Positions 51,315-61,364 of a stretch of DNA of 64,000 nucleotides are shown here, one piece after another. Every line of letters starts with the position of its first letter. Within the stretch, counting starts at the first letter, position 1. The stretch covers positions 1 to 64,000 of the forward strand of contig URWA01000008.1 in NCBI GenBank assembly GCA_900551445.1, given 5' to 3'. Both the position numbers and the translations under genes were made by a program. Below the pieces are notes generated by a model. It saw nothing but the letters and a program-made list of their open reading frames with translations. It searched no databases and was not told where the DNA came from. The stretch comes from an uncultured Bacteroides sp. GTDB taxonomy: Bacteria > Bacteroidota > Bacteroidia > Bacteroidales > Bacteroidaceae.

Positions 51315-52919
51315 TTAAAATTTTACTCCTACCTTAATGACGGGTTGCACGAAATCCTTTCCTGCCATTGTAGTCGTAAAAGCCCTGGCATACGTCACCT
51401 CGCCCCGGACATAACCTGACAGGGAAGGAGTAATTTCTCTTTCATATCCCACGGCCGCATACGGCATCAGCCGGACAGCCGTCTGGTAATTATATTCTGC
51501 CACCAGCAAGTCTGCTCTTTCTGCCGGGCGTTGCTGGTTCTCCGATACACTGGCATATTGTTCGTCTTTCTTCATACAGCCCCATCCGCCTTGCAAGCCC
51601 AGTCCGGCGGAAGCAGTCCATACCTGCAGACCTTTATACCAGTTTCTGGCACCCTGAAGCCATAGCCTCGTGACGTGCAGACTCTGCTTCCGGAAAAACG
51701 GATATTGCGATGCCGTCACAGAGCGGGAACGATAGTCCAGCCGCACTTCGGCCGACCAGCCTGAACGGCTTTCTTTACCTCCTGAAAGAAGTTGATACGC
51801 CAGCCAGGCACGTAACTGGTCCCTGCTCATCACGTCATTGCTACCGTAATAGACTATCTGCGATACGCCCAGTCCATCCGTACTTTCCTTATATGAGTTT
51901 TCCCTGTTTTCCAGTGATTTCAGGGCGATACCCAGTTCCATCGCCTGAAAAAGTCGGGATTGCTGCCAGGTAAGCTTTATCCGGTAACCTACTTCACTCC
52001 CTGTATGAGTAGAGTAGGTGATGCTAGTCGAAGAACCGCTCCCAAAACGTCCGGAAGTCTTTTGCATGAATACCTCCTGAAACCAGTGCAGGTCTCCGCG
52101 ATGATACTGTCCCTGAAAGGCCACTTCATGTGTTTGAGTAAACAAAGGTGTTGTGTTTGAAGTATATCCACTTTCACCAAACACCTCACTGCGTCCGTAG
52201 AAACCTCCAAAACTGATGAGAGAAGTATATTGACGATCGGTCGTTCCATAAATTCCGAAGCCTACCGTTTCCACGTTGCGCAAATACCCGTAAGAAAGTC
52301 CGACTTGCCATCCGGGAAAGAGTTCATACGAGAAGCCCGTCGACAAATGCAGGTTCATCAGGGAATTCTGATGCCGCAAGTCCTTGAGCTTGGCGTAGTT
52401 TTCCGTACGGTATTCCAGTTGCCCTCCCCATGAGAGGCGAGGAGTGAGGAGATAGCCTGTTTCTCCTCTGAGCATGTACCATTCATGCCGTTTCGTACCA
52501 GCTCCCGAATTGTCCATCTCTACAATGTCAAAAGGTGTTTCTTCCGGACGCAGAAAAGCCGAACCCGACATGTGCTTGCCTTGTTCCGTACCGTATGCCA
52601 TGGCACCTCCTAATACCAGTCGCGAGTTCAGTCGCCAGTAAGATTCGGTCAAGACCAATCCGCCCAGCCGGCTGTCCGACTGATAATAATTCACCAGTTT
52701 GCCGCTCCCGTAACTGCCTTCTGCCTGAAGATAGGAGATGCGACCGCACTCCATCCCCGACAGAAAAGAAGGATTGCTTCCGGCAGAAGCTGTATACCTC
52801 CACAAGGTTTCCTTAAAGTCTGTCCGAAGAGGAGAGGAGGTCTCTGAGGAAACACTTCCCCAGGACCTGCCTCCCGCCACAAGTGCAAGAAAAAAGCAAG
52901 CGATACGATAATGTTTCAT
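51315..52919 (-). CDS. DUF6850-family outer-membrane beta-barrel protein
   Basis: 534 residues with a signal peptide (MKHYRIACFFLALVAGGRSWG). The rest is dominated by alternating amphipathic strands with aromatic ends (LVNYYQSDSRLGGLVLTESYW, VGYRIKLTWQQSRLF), closing with the C-terminal strand PVIKVGVKF. This matches the DUF6850 barrels found next to DUF4876 lipoproteins. It is encoded 2 bp after the lipoprotein stop, so it is probably assembled with it. Function unknown. Confidence 0.82.
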   Translation of the reverse strand: MKHYRIACFFLALVAGGRSWGSVSSETSSPLRTDFKETLWRYTASAGSNPSFLSGMECGRISYLQAEGSYGSGKLVNYYQSDSRLGGLVLTESYWRLNSRLVLGGAMAYGTEQGKHMSGSAFLRPEETPFDIVEMDNSGAGTKRHEWYMLRGETGYLLTPRLSWGGQLEYRTENYAKLKDLRHQNSLMNLHLSTGFSYELFPGWQVGLSYGYLRNVETVGFGIYGTTDRQYTSLISFGGFYGRSEVFGESGYTSNTTPLFTQTHEVAFQGQYHRGDLHWFQEVFMQKTSGRFGSGSSTSITYSTHTGSEVGYRIKLTWQQSRLFQAMELGIALKSLENRENSYKESTDGLGVSQIVYYGSNDVMSRDQLRAWLAYQLLSGGKESRSGWSAEVRLDYRSRSVTASQYPFFRKQSLHVTRLWLQGARNWYKGLQVWTASAGLGLQGGWGCMKKDEQYASVSENQQRPAERADLLVAEYNYQTAVRLMPYAAVGYEREITPSLSGYVRGEVTYARAFTTTMAGKDFVQPVIKVGVKF

Positions 52920-52921
52920 GT

Positions 52922-54247
52922 TTAGTTTCTCAAAGAAGATTTGCTCCGCTGATGGAAGTCGGCTGTTGAATTGTTTGTATCCTGAAAAATAATTCTGGCT
53001 CCGTTTTTCAAGGATGCCTCGGCATCTATTCCGCTGGCATCGGTTGAATTTCCTACACCGAGCGAATAGTTATAGACTAGCTTTCCTTTATTCTCTGCAA
53101 GTGCTTCCGTAGCTTCTTTATCCACGTTGCGATACAAGGTGTATCCCATACCGCGGGTAAGTTCCACATAGCCTGCATCTACCGAGGGAAGAAGGCGCTT
53201 CTGGTTGCCGTCGGCTCCCTGCACGAATACTTCGATACCGTCTACCACCCACTCTGCCGGCACTTTCTTACGCGGCTGACTGGCACTTCCTCCATAAAGG
53301 TTGGTGGTGGATGCATCGTCTACAAAAGCTTGTAGGGTAGTACCTTCCGGACGGAATACGAAGAATGCCGGGCCGAACTGGCTGACGGGCCATGCATTAC
53401 CCAGACCGTATTTGTAAGCTTTCAGGTAGTGGTCGGTAGAAATAAGTTCCGAAGGCGACGGATAGTATTTGGCATTGTTGAAGTCCTCAATGTCATACAG
53501 ACAGTAATAGGCACTGTTGGCCAGATTCACGGACTGGGAATAGGCCCGTGTGTGGTCGATGGCTCCATTCAGTGCAATCACCAGTTCTTTTCCGGCTTCC
53601 AACTGTACCTGCTTGTCGAAATACCAGACAGCCGTTCCGGCCGGTACCCATCCTTCTGCCGCATAAAAGAGTTCACCGTTCACATAGTCCTTATTCGAAG
53701 CATGAGGATTGTAAGGGTTTACCATGCCCAGTGCAAAGTCGCTGATGTCAAGTGTTTCTGAAGAATTGTTATACAGCACGACATACTGGTCCATGGCAAA
53801 CGTACCCGAACCATCGTCTTTCGGGCAGCCTCCTACATACAGTTCCTTAATCAGCACGGAACCTCCTGAAGACATTTCCAGTTTGATCGTAGCCTCTACC
53901 GTTTCCTGAGTCACATTGACCGATGTATTCAATCCGTTGAAAAGATACACTTTGGCATCGGTCACCCGTTTGTCGGAAGCCGAAGCTTCATAAATACCTT
54001 GCGGCACTTCAAAAACAGCTACTCCCTCTGCATTGGTCGACTGACTGAAGGTGGTACTGCCCGACGTATTCTTCAAAGTCACGCTGACTCCCTTCACAGG
54101 CTCAAATCCGCTTTCCTCGGGATACACCAGCCGAATGTTTACACAGCTTACCGGATAACTGCCGTTTTCTTTCTCCTTACACGCGCTGAAAGCCAGTATC
54201 AGGATTAAGGCACAGCACGCAAATAACATCTTTTTCATCATACTCAT
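52922..54247 (-). CDS. DUF4876-family lipoprotein
   Basis: 441 residues. Lipobox signal MSMMKKMLFACCALILILAFSAC. An N-terminal Ig-like domain (VKGVSVTLKNTSGSTTFSQSTNAEGVAVFEVPQG, about 50-110) leads into a longer domain containing VLIKELYVGGCPKDDGSGTF and DQYVVLYNNSSETLDISDFALG, a lamin-tail-like strand pattern. This fits DUF4876 surface or periplasmic lipoproteins. It sits between the TonB-dependent receptor (5-bp gap) and the DUF6850 barrel, forming a likely outer-membrane complex. Confidence 0.85.
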   Translation of the reverse strand: MSMMKKMLFACCALILILAFSACKEKENGSYPVSCVNIRLVYPEESGFEPVKGVSVTLKNTSGSTTFSQSTNAEGVAVFEVPQGIYEASASDKRVTDAKVYLFNGLNTSVNVTQETVEATIKLEMSSGGSVLIKELYVGGCPKDDGSGTFAMDQYVVLYNNSSETLDISDFALGMVNPYNPHASNKDYVNGELFYAAEGWVPAGTAVWYFDKQVQLEAGKELVIALNGAIDHTRAYSQSVNLANSAYYCLYDIEDFNNAKYYPSPSELISTDHYLKAYKYGLGNAWPVSQFGPAFFVFRPEGTTLQAFVDDASTTNLYGGSASQPRKKVPAEWVVDGIEVFVQGADGNQKRLLPSVDAGYVELTRGMGYTLYRNVDKEATEALAENKGKLVYNYSLGVGNSTDASGIDAEASLKNGARIIFQDTNNSTADFHQRSKSSLRN

Positions 54248-54252
54248 AGTGT

Positions 54253-57189
54253 TTATAATTTTAATTTAAATGATATGCCATAGTTAAAGGGAGTGACCTG
54301 TGAAGAAGCGAACAGACTTTCCTCATTATCCGTCTGCCAGTTTTTTATCTTCTGCAAGCTGTAGAAAAAGTTGTTGGCAAAGAATGACACTGTCAGGTAC
54401 TTCCCGATTTCTTTCGATACGTTCAGGTTGGCCGAGAAATAGGGGGAATATCCCTGCTTCCTGAACATATAGCCAGTGGTGCTTTTTAACACCAGTTTAC
54501 TGAGTTCGTTATACAACTCCTTGTCATGTTCGGCAGACCACAGGAACTTTTCCATGAACGGTATACGGGTTCCCATATCTTCTCTCGATACATAATACAG
54601 CGGATACGTAGCCACGTAACTGGCTCCGTTATAAATATCCGTCTGGGTGGACGAGGGTAGATAATCACTCTGCGAGTCGAGCACATAGCTCCGGGGGCCA
54701 TCGCTGTATTCACTCAGATTCTGCCGCGTGTTCAGAAGAGTGCCTTCAAACCGCAGAGAGAAAATCATTCTGATTTTCGGCACATGCGTCACCAAGGTCA
54801 GGTTGGTGTTCAATCGTTGCGTCATGAATCCGTTGTAGTTGCCATTGCCTCCTACATAATAACCGATGTATTTATAAGGCTGTCCGTCCGTATCAGTCAG
54901 GCTGCTGGTAGACGGTACCATCATTTCGTCAATCCCTTTGTAGCGATAATACTTCCCGTCTATGCGGATGGAAGTATTGATTGCCTTTATCCGGTTAAAA
55001 TCAAGCACCCATTCCAGCCCCATCCGTGAAGAGGAAGAACCGTTCACATTCATGACGGCCGACTGGAAATCATGAATCTCCTTATAGGCAAGCGTCTGAG
55101 AGGGAAGTATCCCGTTCTTGTCGGACACGGTCACAATTCCTGTCGTACGGTCAATGCTATACACCCTGTCGGCCGAAGGTATCAGGCAATCATTGAGTGC
55201 GTTCTGGGCGGTCAACTTATAATCAAACGGAGTATAGATACGCGTACTGGTATAAGGTTTTGACAGGGTGTTATAGAAGAATGACAGCGAAATCCGTATC
55301 CACTTCAGACGAATGTCCATTCCGGCTTCTCGCATAAGGCTGTACTGCCATTGCAATTCCGGATTATAGACAGGAAGTACAGGATGGGTGTGATAAGCAT
55401 AATAGGTCGTTCCGTCGGCCATTGCTCCAGGGGCAAATGCCAGACGGTCTACATACGTTTCCCGTGGATACAGCATCTCGAACGAAGGAAATTTCACTGC
55501 CTTCCCCCATCCGGCACGAAGGGTCGCCCCTCGAAAGAAACCATGCTCTTTTTCGCCAAATGAATACTTGACACTGAAACGGGGAGACAGACTGGATACG
55601 GTGCCATACACTGTGCCCGGGATGAAAGTCATGTCACTTCGGAGTCCTCCTTTAAGGAGCAGTTGCGAATGACGGAAAGGCAGGGTTATCTCTTCTTCTG
55701 CATACGCAGCCAGATTGTGCATGAAAGGTAACTCATCGTAACGGTATTCCCTCCAGGTGGGAGCTATCGACATGTCTTCATAATACGTTCCTTTACCCAA
55801 GTTGCCTTCTCCTTTCATATCTGTTCCTGCCAGCAGATTACTGGCTGCGTTCCCGATTTTATGACTCCAGCGCGCTTTCAAGTAGGCTGTGTAATTTATG
55901 GGTTGGCTATCGTTGAATGACGTCACGTACCAATAGCCGGTGGGCAACAAAATAATAGGTGAGGAGGAATTCTCTTCATATTTGGAAGCCACAAAATATC
56001 CTTCTTCGGTAGTATGCAGTGCAGGCTGGACGGACGAAGCCGACTGGTTTTTCTTTTCTTCCACTCGCTTGTCGGCGTACGAGAAGGTCACCCCTCCACG
56101 CAAATTGGATAGCCAGGGCGAATTCAGCATATAGTTAAATGAAAGACTGCTCCATAACGCATTGTCTCGACTCTTGGTATAAGTTTCCTTGAAAGCATCC
56201 GGATCGGCCTCGGTATTATTGCCTCCCACATTACCGTTCAGGCTGAAATCGACAGACAAAGTTTTTCCGGTCTTTGTATGCAGGCTGTTGGAGTATCTTA
56301 GGCCAAACGCATTGCGTACATACGATGTGTAGGGTGATGCAATGTCGGACACAGAGCGAACCCGTTCATAGGACAAGTTCAGTACGCCAGCTTTTGTCCC
56401 TAGTTCCACTCCTTTACTTACGGCATACGACTGGGTAGTAGGACGCACAGCCACATCGACAATCAGCGGACTTTTTCCTTTGCGTGTCACAATTTTTACC
56501 ACTCCGTTGGTCAGGTCGCCATATTCCACAGAAGGTACTCCGGTGATAACTTCAATCCGTTCTACATTGCTGTTGCCAATGTTACGGGTATCCGTCCCAG
56601 AGGTAGAAACAGCTGTAGCATTACCCGACAGGCGCACCCCGTCCATCTCAACTACGGTTCCGAAATCAGGTTTTCCCATTTCAGCTCTTTCTCCTCGCAG
56701 CGTGATTACCTGAGCTGAAGAAGTCAGCCCCTTGAACTTGCTGGTCTGTTCTCCGGGTAAGAGGCTTAACGCGTCAGATACACTGACACTCTGTAAATGA
56801 TCCAATGCCGTACGCCCCAGTGTGTATGCCGTGGTGGCATCTGTGGCTTTCCTTTCTGCCGTAACAGTTACCTCGTTCAGGGCCAACGTCTGTTCGGAAA
56901 GATACACCACGATGTTTTCCTTATCCTTCCTGACGTCCAGTTGTAATTTATATTCAGAATAGCCCAGACAACGCACCAGCACCTCATGCTTTCCTTCTGA
57001 AAGATGCTGAATGACGAACTTTCCTTGCGAATCGGTCATGGTACCGATACCACTTCCTTCAATCCACAACGTTGCGAACTCTACCGGTGCTTTGGATTTT
57101 GCATCAAGTACGGTTCCGATTATTTTGTGTGGTTGTCCCCAGACAGTCAGACTGACACTTGTAAGAAAGCCTATAAAGATTGTTTTCAT
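54253..57189 (-). CDS. TonB-dependent receptor heading the ABC operon
   Basis: 978 residues. Signal peptide about 1-19, then a carboxypeptidase-regulatory-like domain (IIGTVLDAKSKAPVEFATLWIEG, about 22-105), the plug domain (VTAERKATDATTAYTLGR through VEVITGVPSVEYGDLTNG), and a beta-barrel ending GISFKLKL. It is not SusC-like in its plug and lacks a SusD partner, so it more likely takes up metal chelates, heme or peptides than glycans. It is the first gene of an eight-gene leftward operon with a promoter at 57209-57216. Confidence 0.93.
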   Translation of the reverse strand: MKTIFIGFLTSVSLTVWGQPHKIIGTVLDAKSKAPVEFATLWIEGSGIGTMTDSQGKFVIQHLSEGKHEVLVRCLGYSEYKLQLDVRKDKENIVVYLSEQTLALNEVTVTAERKATDATTAYTLGRTALDHLQSVSVSDALSLLPGEQTSKFKGLTSSAQVITLRGERAEMGKPDFGTVVEMDGVRLSGNATAVSTSGTDTRNIGNSNVERIEVITGVPSVEYGDLTNGVVKIVTRKGKSPLIVDVAVRPTTQSYAVSKGVELGTKAGVLNLSYERVRSVSDIASPYTSYVRNAFGLRYSNSLHTKTGKTLSVDFSLNGNVGGNNTEADPDAFKETYTKSRDNALWSSLSFNYMLNSPWLSNLRGGVTFSYADKRVEEKKNQSASSVQPALHTTEEGYFVASKYEENSSSPIILLPTGYWYVTSFNDSQPINYTAYLKARWSHKIGNAASNLLAGTDMKGEGNLGKGTYYEDMSIAPTWREYRYDELPFMHNLAAYAEEEITLPFRHSQLLLKGGLRSDMTFIPGTVYGTVSSLSPRFSVKYSFGEKEHGFFRGATLRAGWGKAVKFPSFEMLYPRETYVDRLAFAPGAMADGTTYYAYHTHPVLPVYNPELQWQYSLMREAGMDIRLKWIRISLSFFYNTLSKPYTSTRIYTPFDYKLTAQNALNDCLIPSADRVYSIDRTTGIVTVSDKNGILPSQTLAYKEIHDFQSAVMNVNGSSSSRMGLEWVLDFNRIKAINTSIRIDGKYYRYKGIDEMMVPSTSSLTDTDGQPYKYIGYYVGGNGNYNGFMTQRLNTNLTLVTHVPKIRMIFSLRFEGTLLNTRQNLSEYSDGPRSYVLDSQSDYLPSSTQTDIYNGASYVATYPLYYVSREDMGTRIPFMEKFLWSAEHDKELYNELSKLVLKSTTGYMFRKQGYSPYFSANLNVSKEIGKYLTVSFFANNFFYSLQKIKNWQTDNEESLFASSQVTPFNYGISFKLKL

Positions 57190-57208
57190 ATCCTGATAAT
57201 TTCAGGCA

Positions 57209-57216
57209 CAAAGGTA
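57209..57216 (-). promoter_or_regulatory. -7 promoter box of the TonB receptor operon
   Basis: TACCTTTG on the minus strand, 20 bp before the receptor ATG. No Fur-like palindrome was recognised nearby. Confidence 0.6.
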
Positions 57217-57367
57217 TCCTTATAGGAAGGCTGTGTCAATCGCAAAAATTAGGTAATGTGCCTTCTGCTTTTCATCATGTTTAGGTATTACTGTCTGTTA
57301 GAAAATAAGTAATGTTTCATAAAAGAAAAGTGATTGATACATGCTGTTTCAACTGGTATGTATTGTT

Positions 57368-58345
<978 letters not shown>

Positions 58346-58361
58346 CTTTTAAAATTGCGTG

Positions 58362-58369
58362 CAAAGGTA
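58362..58369 (-). promoter_or_regulatory. -7 promoter box for the symporter gene
   Basis: TACCTTTG on the minus strand. Confidence 0.55.
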
Positions 58370-58465
58370 CGAAAACCCCAGCGAATCGCAAGCAAAAACA
58401 GCGGCTTCGATAATTGAGGTAGAATTATCCGTAATTGGGACGCTTCAAAATCCTTCAAAACCGCT

Positions 58466-58473
58466 TATCTTTG
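58466..58473 (+). promoter_or_regulatory. -7 promoter box for the FMN reductase gene
   Basis: TATCTTTG, 20 bp before the ATG at 58493. Confidence 0.6.
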
Positions 58474-58492
58474 TAGAAAAACAAAGAGAGAT

Positions 58493-59107
58493 ATGAAAGT
58501 TTTATTGATCAACGGAAGTCCCCACAGAGAGGGAAACACATTTATCGCCTTGTCGGAAGTGGCGAAGGCGTTGGAAGCGAATGGCGTAGAGGCGGAAATC
58601 GTATCCATCGGAACCAAAGCGGTGCAGGGTTGCATTGCCTGTGGCCGTTGTAGGGAACTGGGACGGTGCGTGTTCAAGGATGAGCTGTACCAGAGAATCC
58701 GGGAGAAACTGGAGACGGCAGACGGTATCGTCGTCGGGTCGCCGGTGTATTACGCAGGGCCCAACGGCTCGCTTTGCGCCTTGCTCGACCGTCTGTTCTA
58801 TTCTGCCGGCGACTTGCTGGCCTACAAGCCCGCTGCTTCGGTGGCTGTATGCCGTCGCGGAGGAGCCAGTGCGACGTTCGACCGCCTGAATAAGTATTTC
58901 ACCATCAACAACATGCCGGTGGTATCTTCCCAATACTGGAACAGCGTGCACGGCAGGTTGCCCGGCGAAGCGAGTCAGGACATCGAGGGATTGCAGACCA
59001 TGCGCACGCTGGGACGCAACATGGCATGGCTGCTGAAGAACCTGAAGCAGGGAGGGGAGCCTGTCCCACCCAGTGAGCCGTGGACACCGACTCATTTCAT
59101 CCGTTAG
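58493..59107 (+). CDS. NADPH-dependent FMN reductase-like flavoprotein
   Basis: 204 residues. The start MKVLLINGSPHREGNTFIAL is the FMN-phosphate-binding loop of NADPH-dependent FMN reductases. GCIACGRCRELGRC provides a cysteine group seen in the iron-sulfur flavoprotein-like subgroup. GIVVGSPVYYAGPNGSLCALLDRLF and CRRGGASATFDRLNKYF follow. It probably reduces quinones, flavins or nitro compounds in the cytoplasm. Single gene with its own promoter. Confidence 0.93.
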   Translation: MKVLLINGSPHREGNTFIALSEVAKALEANGVEAEIVSIGTKAVQGCIACGRCRELGRCVFKDELYQRIREKLETADGIVVGSPVYYAGPNGSLCALLDRLFYSAGDLLAYKPAASVAVCRRGGASATFDRLNKYFTINNMPVVSSQYWNSVHGRLPGEASQDIEGLQTMRTLGRNMAWLLKNLKQGGEPVPPSEPWTPTHFIR

Positions 59108-59169
59108 AAGCGGGGCATATTGATATGAATCTGTATAGGTAATTGTTTCCTGTTTTGGAAACTTTTCTG

Positions 59170-59177
59170 TATATTTG
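59170..59177 (+). promoter_or_regulatory. -7 promoter box for toxin-like module B
   Basis: TATATTTG. It lies downstream of a possible start at 59143 and so favours initiation at 59200 (or 59191). Confidence 0.6.
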
Positions 59178-59199
59178 TTCCTGTATTAAAATGCCTGGT

Positions 59200-59628
59200 A
59201 TGACAAATAGATTGGAAAATATAGGTTTGATGATTCGTGATGAACGTCTTCGCAAAGGATTGACTCAGGAAGAACTTGGCGAGCGGGTAGGAGTCGGTAA
59301 AGCACAAATTTCAAAGATTGAAAGTGGAAAGGGGCTTACGATAAAGACTGTGACAAAGGTGCTTGATGCTCTTGGAATGTCTGCTTCTATTATCTTGAAG
59401 AAGACACAGACAATTGATAAGAATGTGATTGCATACATTATTGCTGCTATCAGTGAATTTGCCAAAACTTACCGTATTTCGGTTCGTGAGGCAAACAATT
59501 ATCTGATACGCTTTAAGGGCATTGATTTTCTTACGGAACATTATGATGCAGAGCATTTGCTTTCATTTGATGATACGATTCAGGATCTTACTCAAGTTTG
59601 TTTAAATAATGGAGGGGGTATTCAATGA
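59200..59628 (+). CDS. XRE helix-turn-helix fused to DUF3791, first component of module B
   Basis: 142 residues from MTNRLENIGLMIRDER. Residues 5-62 are an XRE/Cro helix-turn-helix (LRKGLTQEELGERVGVGKAQISKIESG). Residues about 70-140 are a DUF3791 domain (NVIAYIIAAISEFAKTYRISVREANNYLIRFKGIDFLTEHYDAEHLLSFDDTIQDL). In module A the same domain stands alone. This is a probable antitoxin that also autoregulates the operon. It overlaps the DUF3990 gene by 4 bp. Confidence 0.87.
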   Translation: MTNRLENIGLMIRDERLRKGLTQEELGERVGVGKAQISKIESGKGLTIKTVTKVLDALGMSASIILKKTQTIDKNVIAYIIAAISEFAKTYRISVREANNYLIRFKGIDFLTEHYDAEHLLSFDDTIQDLTQVCLNNGGGIQ

Positions 59629-60092
59629 AACTATATCACGGTTCTAATACTATAATTGAACAGATAGACTTGTCAAGATGTAAACCTTACAAAGATTTCG
59701 GACAGGGATTTTACCTGACAGCGATTAGAGAACAGGCGGAGCAAATGGCCAGACGTACATCTGCAATCTATGGGGGAGAACCTGTCGTTACGGAGTTTGA
59801 ATTTGATGAAACAGCGCTGAATGTCCTTTCTGTAAAAACGTTTGAAGAACCAAGTGAAGAATGGGCCTTGTTTGTGATGGCTAATCGTAGCAGGAATCAC
59901 CTACAACCGACACATGGTTTTGATATCGTCATAGGGCCTGTCGCCGATGATACCATCGCCACTTTATTCCGTAATTTTGATGACGGCATTATCGATTTGC
60001 CGATGCTCGTGAATGGATTGAAATACAAAAAGGTTTCGTCACAATATTTGTTTCATTCGGTAGAAGCCATAAAATACTTGTGCAGAATATGA
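59625..60092 (+). CDS. DUF3990 protein, possible ADP-ribosyltransferase-like toxin (module B)
   Basis: 155 residues, paralogous to the 26731-27201 protein by shared blocks: LYHGS (His4), DFGQGFYLT, EQAEQMA, WALFVMANR, FDIVIGPVADD and the C-terminal QYLFHSVEAIKYL. The central region differs. It is the middle gene of the operon, overlapping the helix-turn-helix gene by 4 bp and the YNSET gene by 13 bp. Toxic activity is inferred from the arrangement, not shown. Confidence 0.88.
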   Translation: MKLYHGSNTIIEQIDLSRCKPYKDFGQGFYLTAIREQAEQMARRTSAIYGGEPVVTEFEFDETALNVLSVKTFEEPSEEWALFVMANRSRNHLQPTHGFDIVIGPVADDTIATLFRNFDDGIIDLPMLVNGLKYKKVSSQYLFHSVEAIKYLCRI

Positions 60093-60307
60093 ATAAACGA
60101 ATGCAATATCTGGTAGAAGGCATTTCCAAAGATATAATAGCTTATCTTATGGAAGATAACGGATACGACTTATCAACTGCTCTCAAAGAATTCTACAACT
60201 CTGAAACTTTTGCAAAACTTTCGGATGAGGCTACTGGGCTTTATATTGAAAGTTCTGCTTATGTCTACGAGATGCTGAAAGGGGAGTTTGAGTTTGGTAA
60301 AATTTAA
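60080..60307 (+). CDS. Small YNSET-motif protein, third component of module B
   Basis: 75 residues. It contains LSTALKEFYNSETFAKLSDEATGLYIESSAYVYEML, matching the FYNSET core of the 26510-26734 protein. Its start overlaps the end of the DUF3990 gene by 13 bp. A conserved member of the three-gene module with no recognised family; it may neutralise or help fold the DUF3990 protein. Confidence 0.83.
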   Translation: MQNMNKRMQYLVEGISKDIIAYLMEDNGYDLSTALKEFYNSETFAKLSDEATGLYIESSAYVYEMLKGEFEFGKI

Positions 60308-60335
60308 TGGGATTTCCCGATGCTGCCACATTGTC

Positions 60336-61052
60336 TCACTCTTTGGGCCCTATCACCATCAGTGAAAAGTAGGGAAACTTCTTTTCCTTGATAATCGCCG
60401 GGTCGGAGGTATAGAATTCGTTCGCCCGGCTGATGTTTTCGAAGTAATGGAACGTTGCTTCGGGATGGGAGTCGATGCACTGACGCACGGCTTCCGCGCA
60501 AAGAGGCAGTTTCATGATGACGAGGACATAGCCGGATTGGAGTTTCTCGGCCAGTTCCTCGGCGGAAATGAGGCCCGGGATGACCAGCAGCCTTTCTTCC
60601 TGTTTGGCTAGGTGGAGACCTGCCACGGGGCCTGCGGCAATGAAGGCTGGAATGCCTGCGATGCGTCTCACCGGCAAGCCCCTATTTTCCAACAATTCAT
60701 ACAGGTACTGCACGGAAGCATAGAACCCGGCATCGCCCTCGGCGGCCACGGCTATCTTCTGCCCTTCACGGTAATCTTCCTCTATCTGTGCGGCCACCTC
60801 GTGATACACCTGCAGGGCCGCTTCTCTGTGCTTGTTCATCGGAAGGGTGAACGTCTTGATTTTCTCTTCCCCGATTCCCAATGCCCGCAGGGTGTTTGCG
60901 GCGTAGGAGGAGGGGATACCGGCGGCACTGCGGGTGCCCGGACAATAGATAGAGGAGGCTTCCTGTAGGGCCTTCAGTCCTTTCAGGGTGATGAGTTCCG
61001 GATCGCCGGGGCCTAAGGATACAAACTGAATTGCGGGATACGATGGTTTCAT
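60336..61052 (-). CDS. cobI: Precorrin-2 C20-methyltransferase
   Basis: 238 residues from MKPSYPAIQFVSLGPGDPELITLKGLKALQEA; a 41-residue upstream extension is discarded because it lacks family similarity. The tetrapyrrole methylase fold is shown by VSLGPGDPELITLKG near the start, the IAVAAEGDAGFYASVQYL loop, RIAGIPAFIAAGPVAGLHLAKQEERLLVIPG, and the C-terminal end. It methylates precorrin-2 at C20 with S-adenosylmethionine in cobalamin synthesis. It is divergent from the B12 riboswitch and receptor gene. Confidence 0.9.
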   Translation of the reverse strand: MKPSYPAIQFVSLGPGDPELITLKGLKALQEASSIYCPGTRSAAGIPSSYAANTLRALGIGEEKIKTFTLPMNKHREAALQVYHEVAAQIEEDYREGQKIAVAAEGDAGFYASVQYLYELLENRGLPVRRIAGIPAFIAAGPVAGLHLAKQEERLLVIPGLISAEELAEKLQSGYVLVIMKLPLCAEAVRQCIDSHPEATFHYFENISRANEFYTSDPAIIKEKKFPYFSLMVIGPKE

Positions 61053-61150
61053 AGAGTCAAAAGGGGGTTGTTTTTTGCGGTCGCTAAGATACGACCTTTT
61101 TTGTGAAAATGAAAAATTTGCCGGGATGTAGCATATCAAAAAATATTTTC

Positions 61151-61158
61151 TACCTTTG
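61151..61158 (+). promoter_or_regulatory. -7 promoter box of the B12 uptake operon
   Basis: TACCTTTG sits directly upstream of the riboswitch, so transcription would begin just before its first stem. Confidence 0.55.
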
Positions 61159-61164
61159 TGGCGA

Positions 61165-61335
61165 TATTGGTTCATTGCTTGGAGAAAGCGTGATGAAAAG
61201 GGAATCAGGTGAAAGTCCTGAACAGACCCGCTGCTGTAAGTTTCGCATGATTTTCAGGAAATCTGCATGCCACTGTCGGAAAGATGGGAAGGCTCCTGAA
61301 AAGAAACAAGTCAGAAGACCTGCCAGTGTCGTACA
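61165..61335 (+). promoter_or_regulatory. Cobalamin (adenosylcobalamin) riboswitch
   Basis: The conserved parts occur in order: the GGGAATCAGGTGAAAGTCC segment near 61199-61218, ACAGACCCGCTGCTGTAA, GCCACTG (61269-61275), GGGAAGGC near 61286, and the B12-box AGTCAGAAGACCTGCC (61309-61324). It lies between the divergent precorrin methylase and the BtuB-like receptor, upstream of the receptor. It should reduce expression of the uptake operon when cobalamin is plentiful, as in other Bacteroidetes B12 transport loci. Confidence 0.93.
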
Positions 61336-61364
61336 TAGTTTTTTATGCTTTCGGGAAATAAGGT

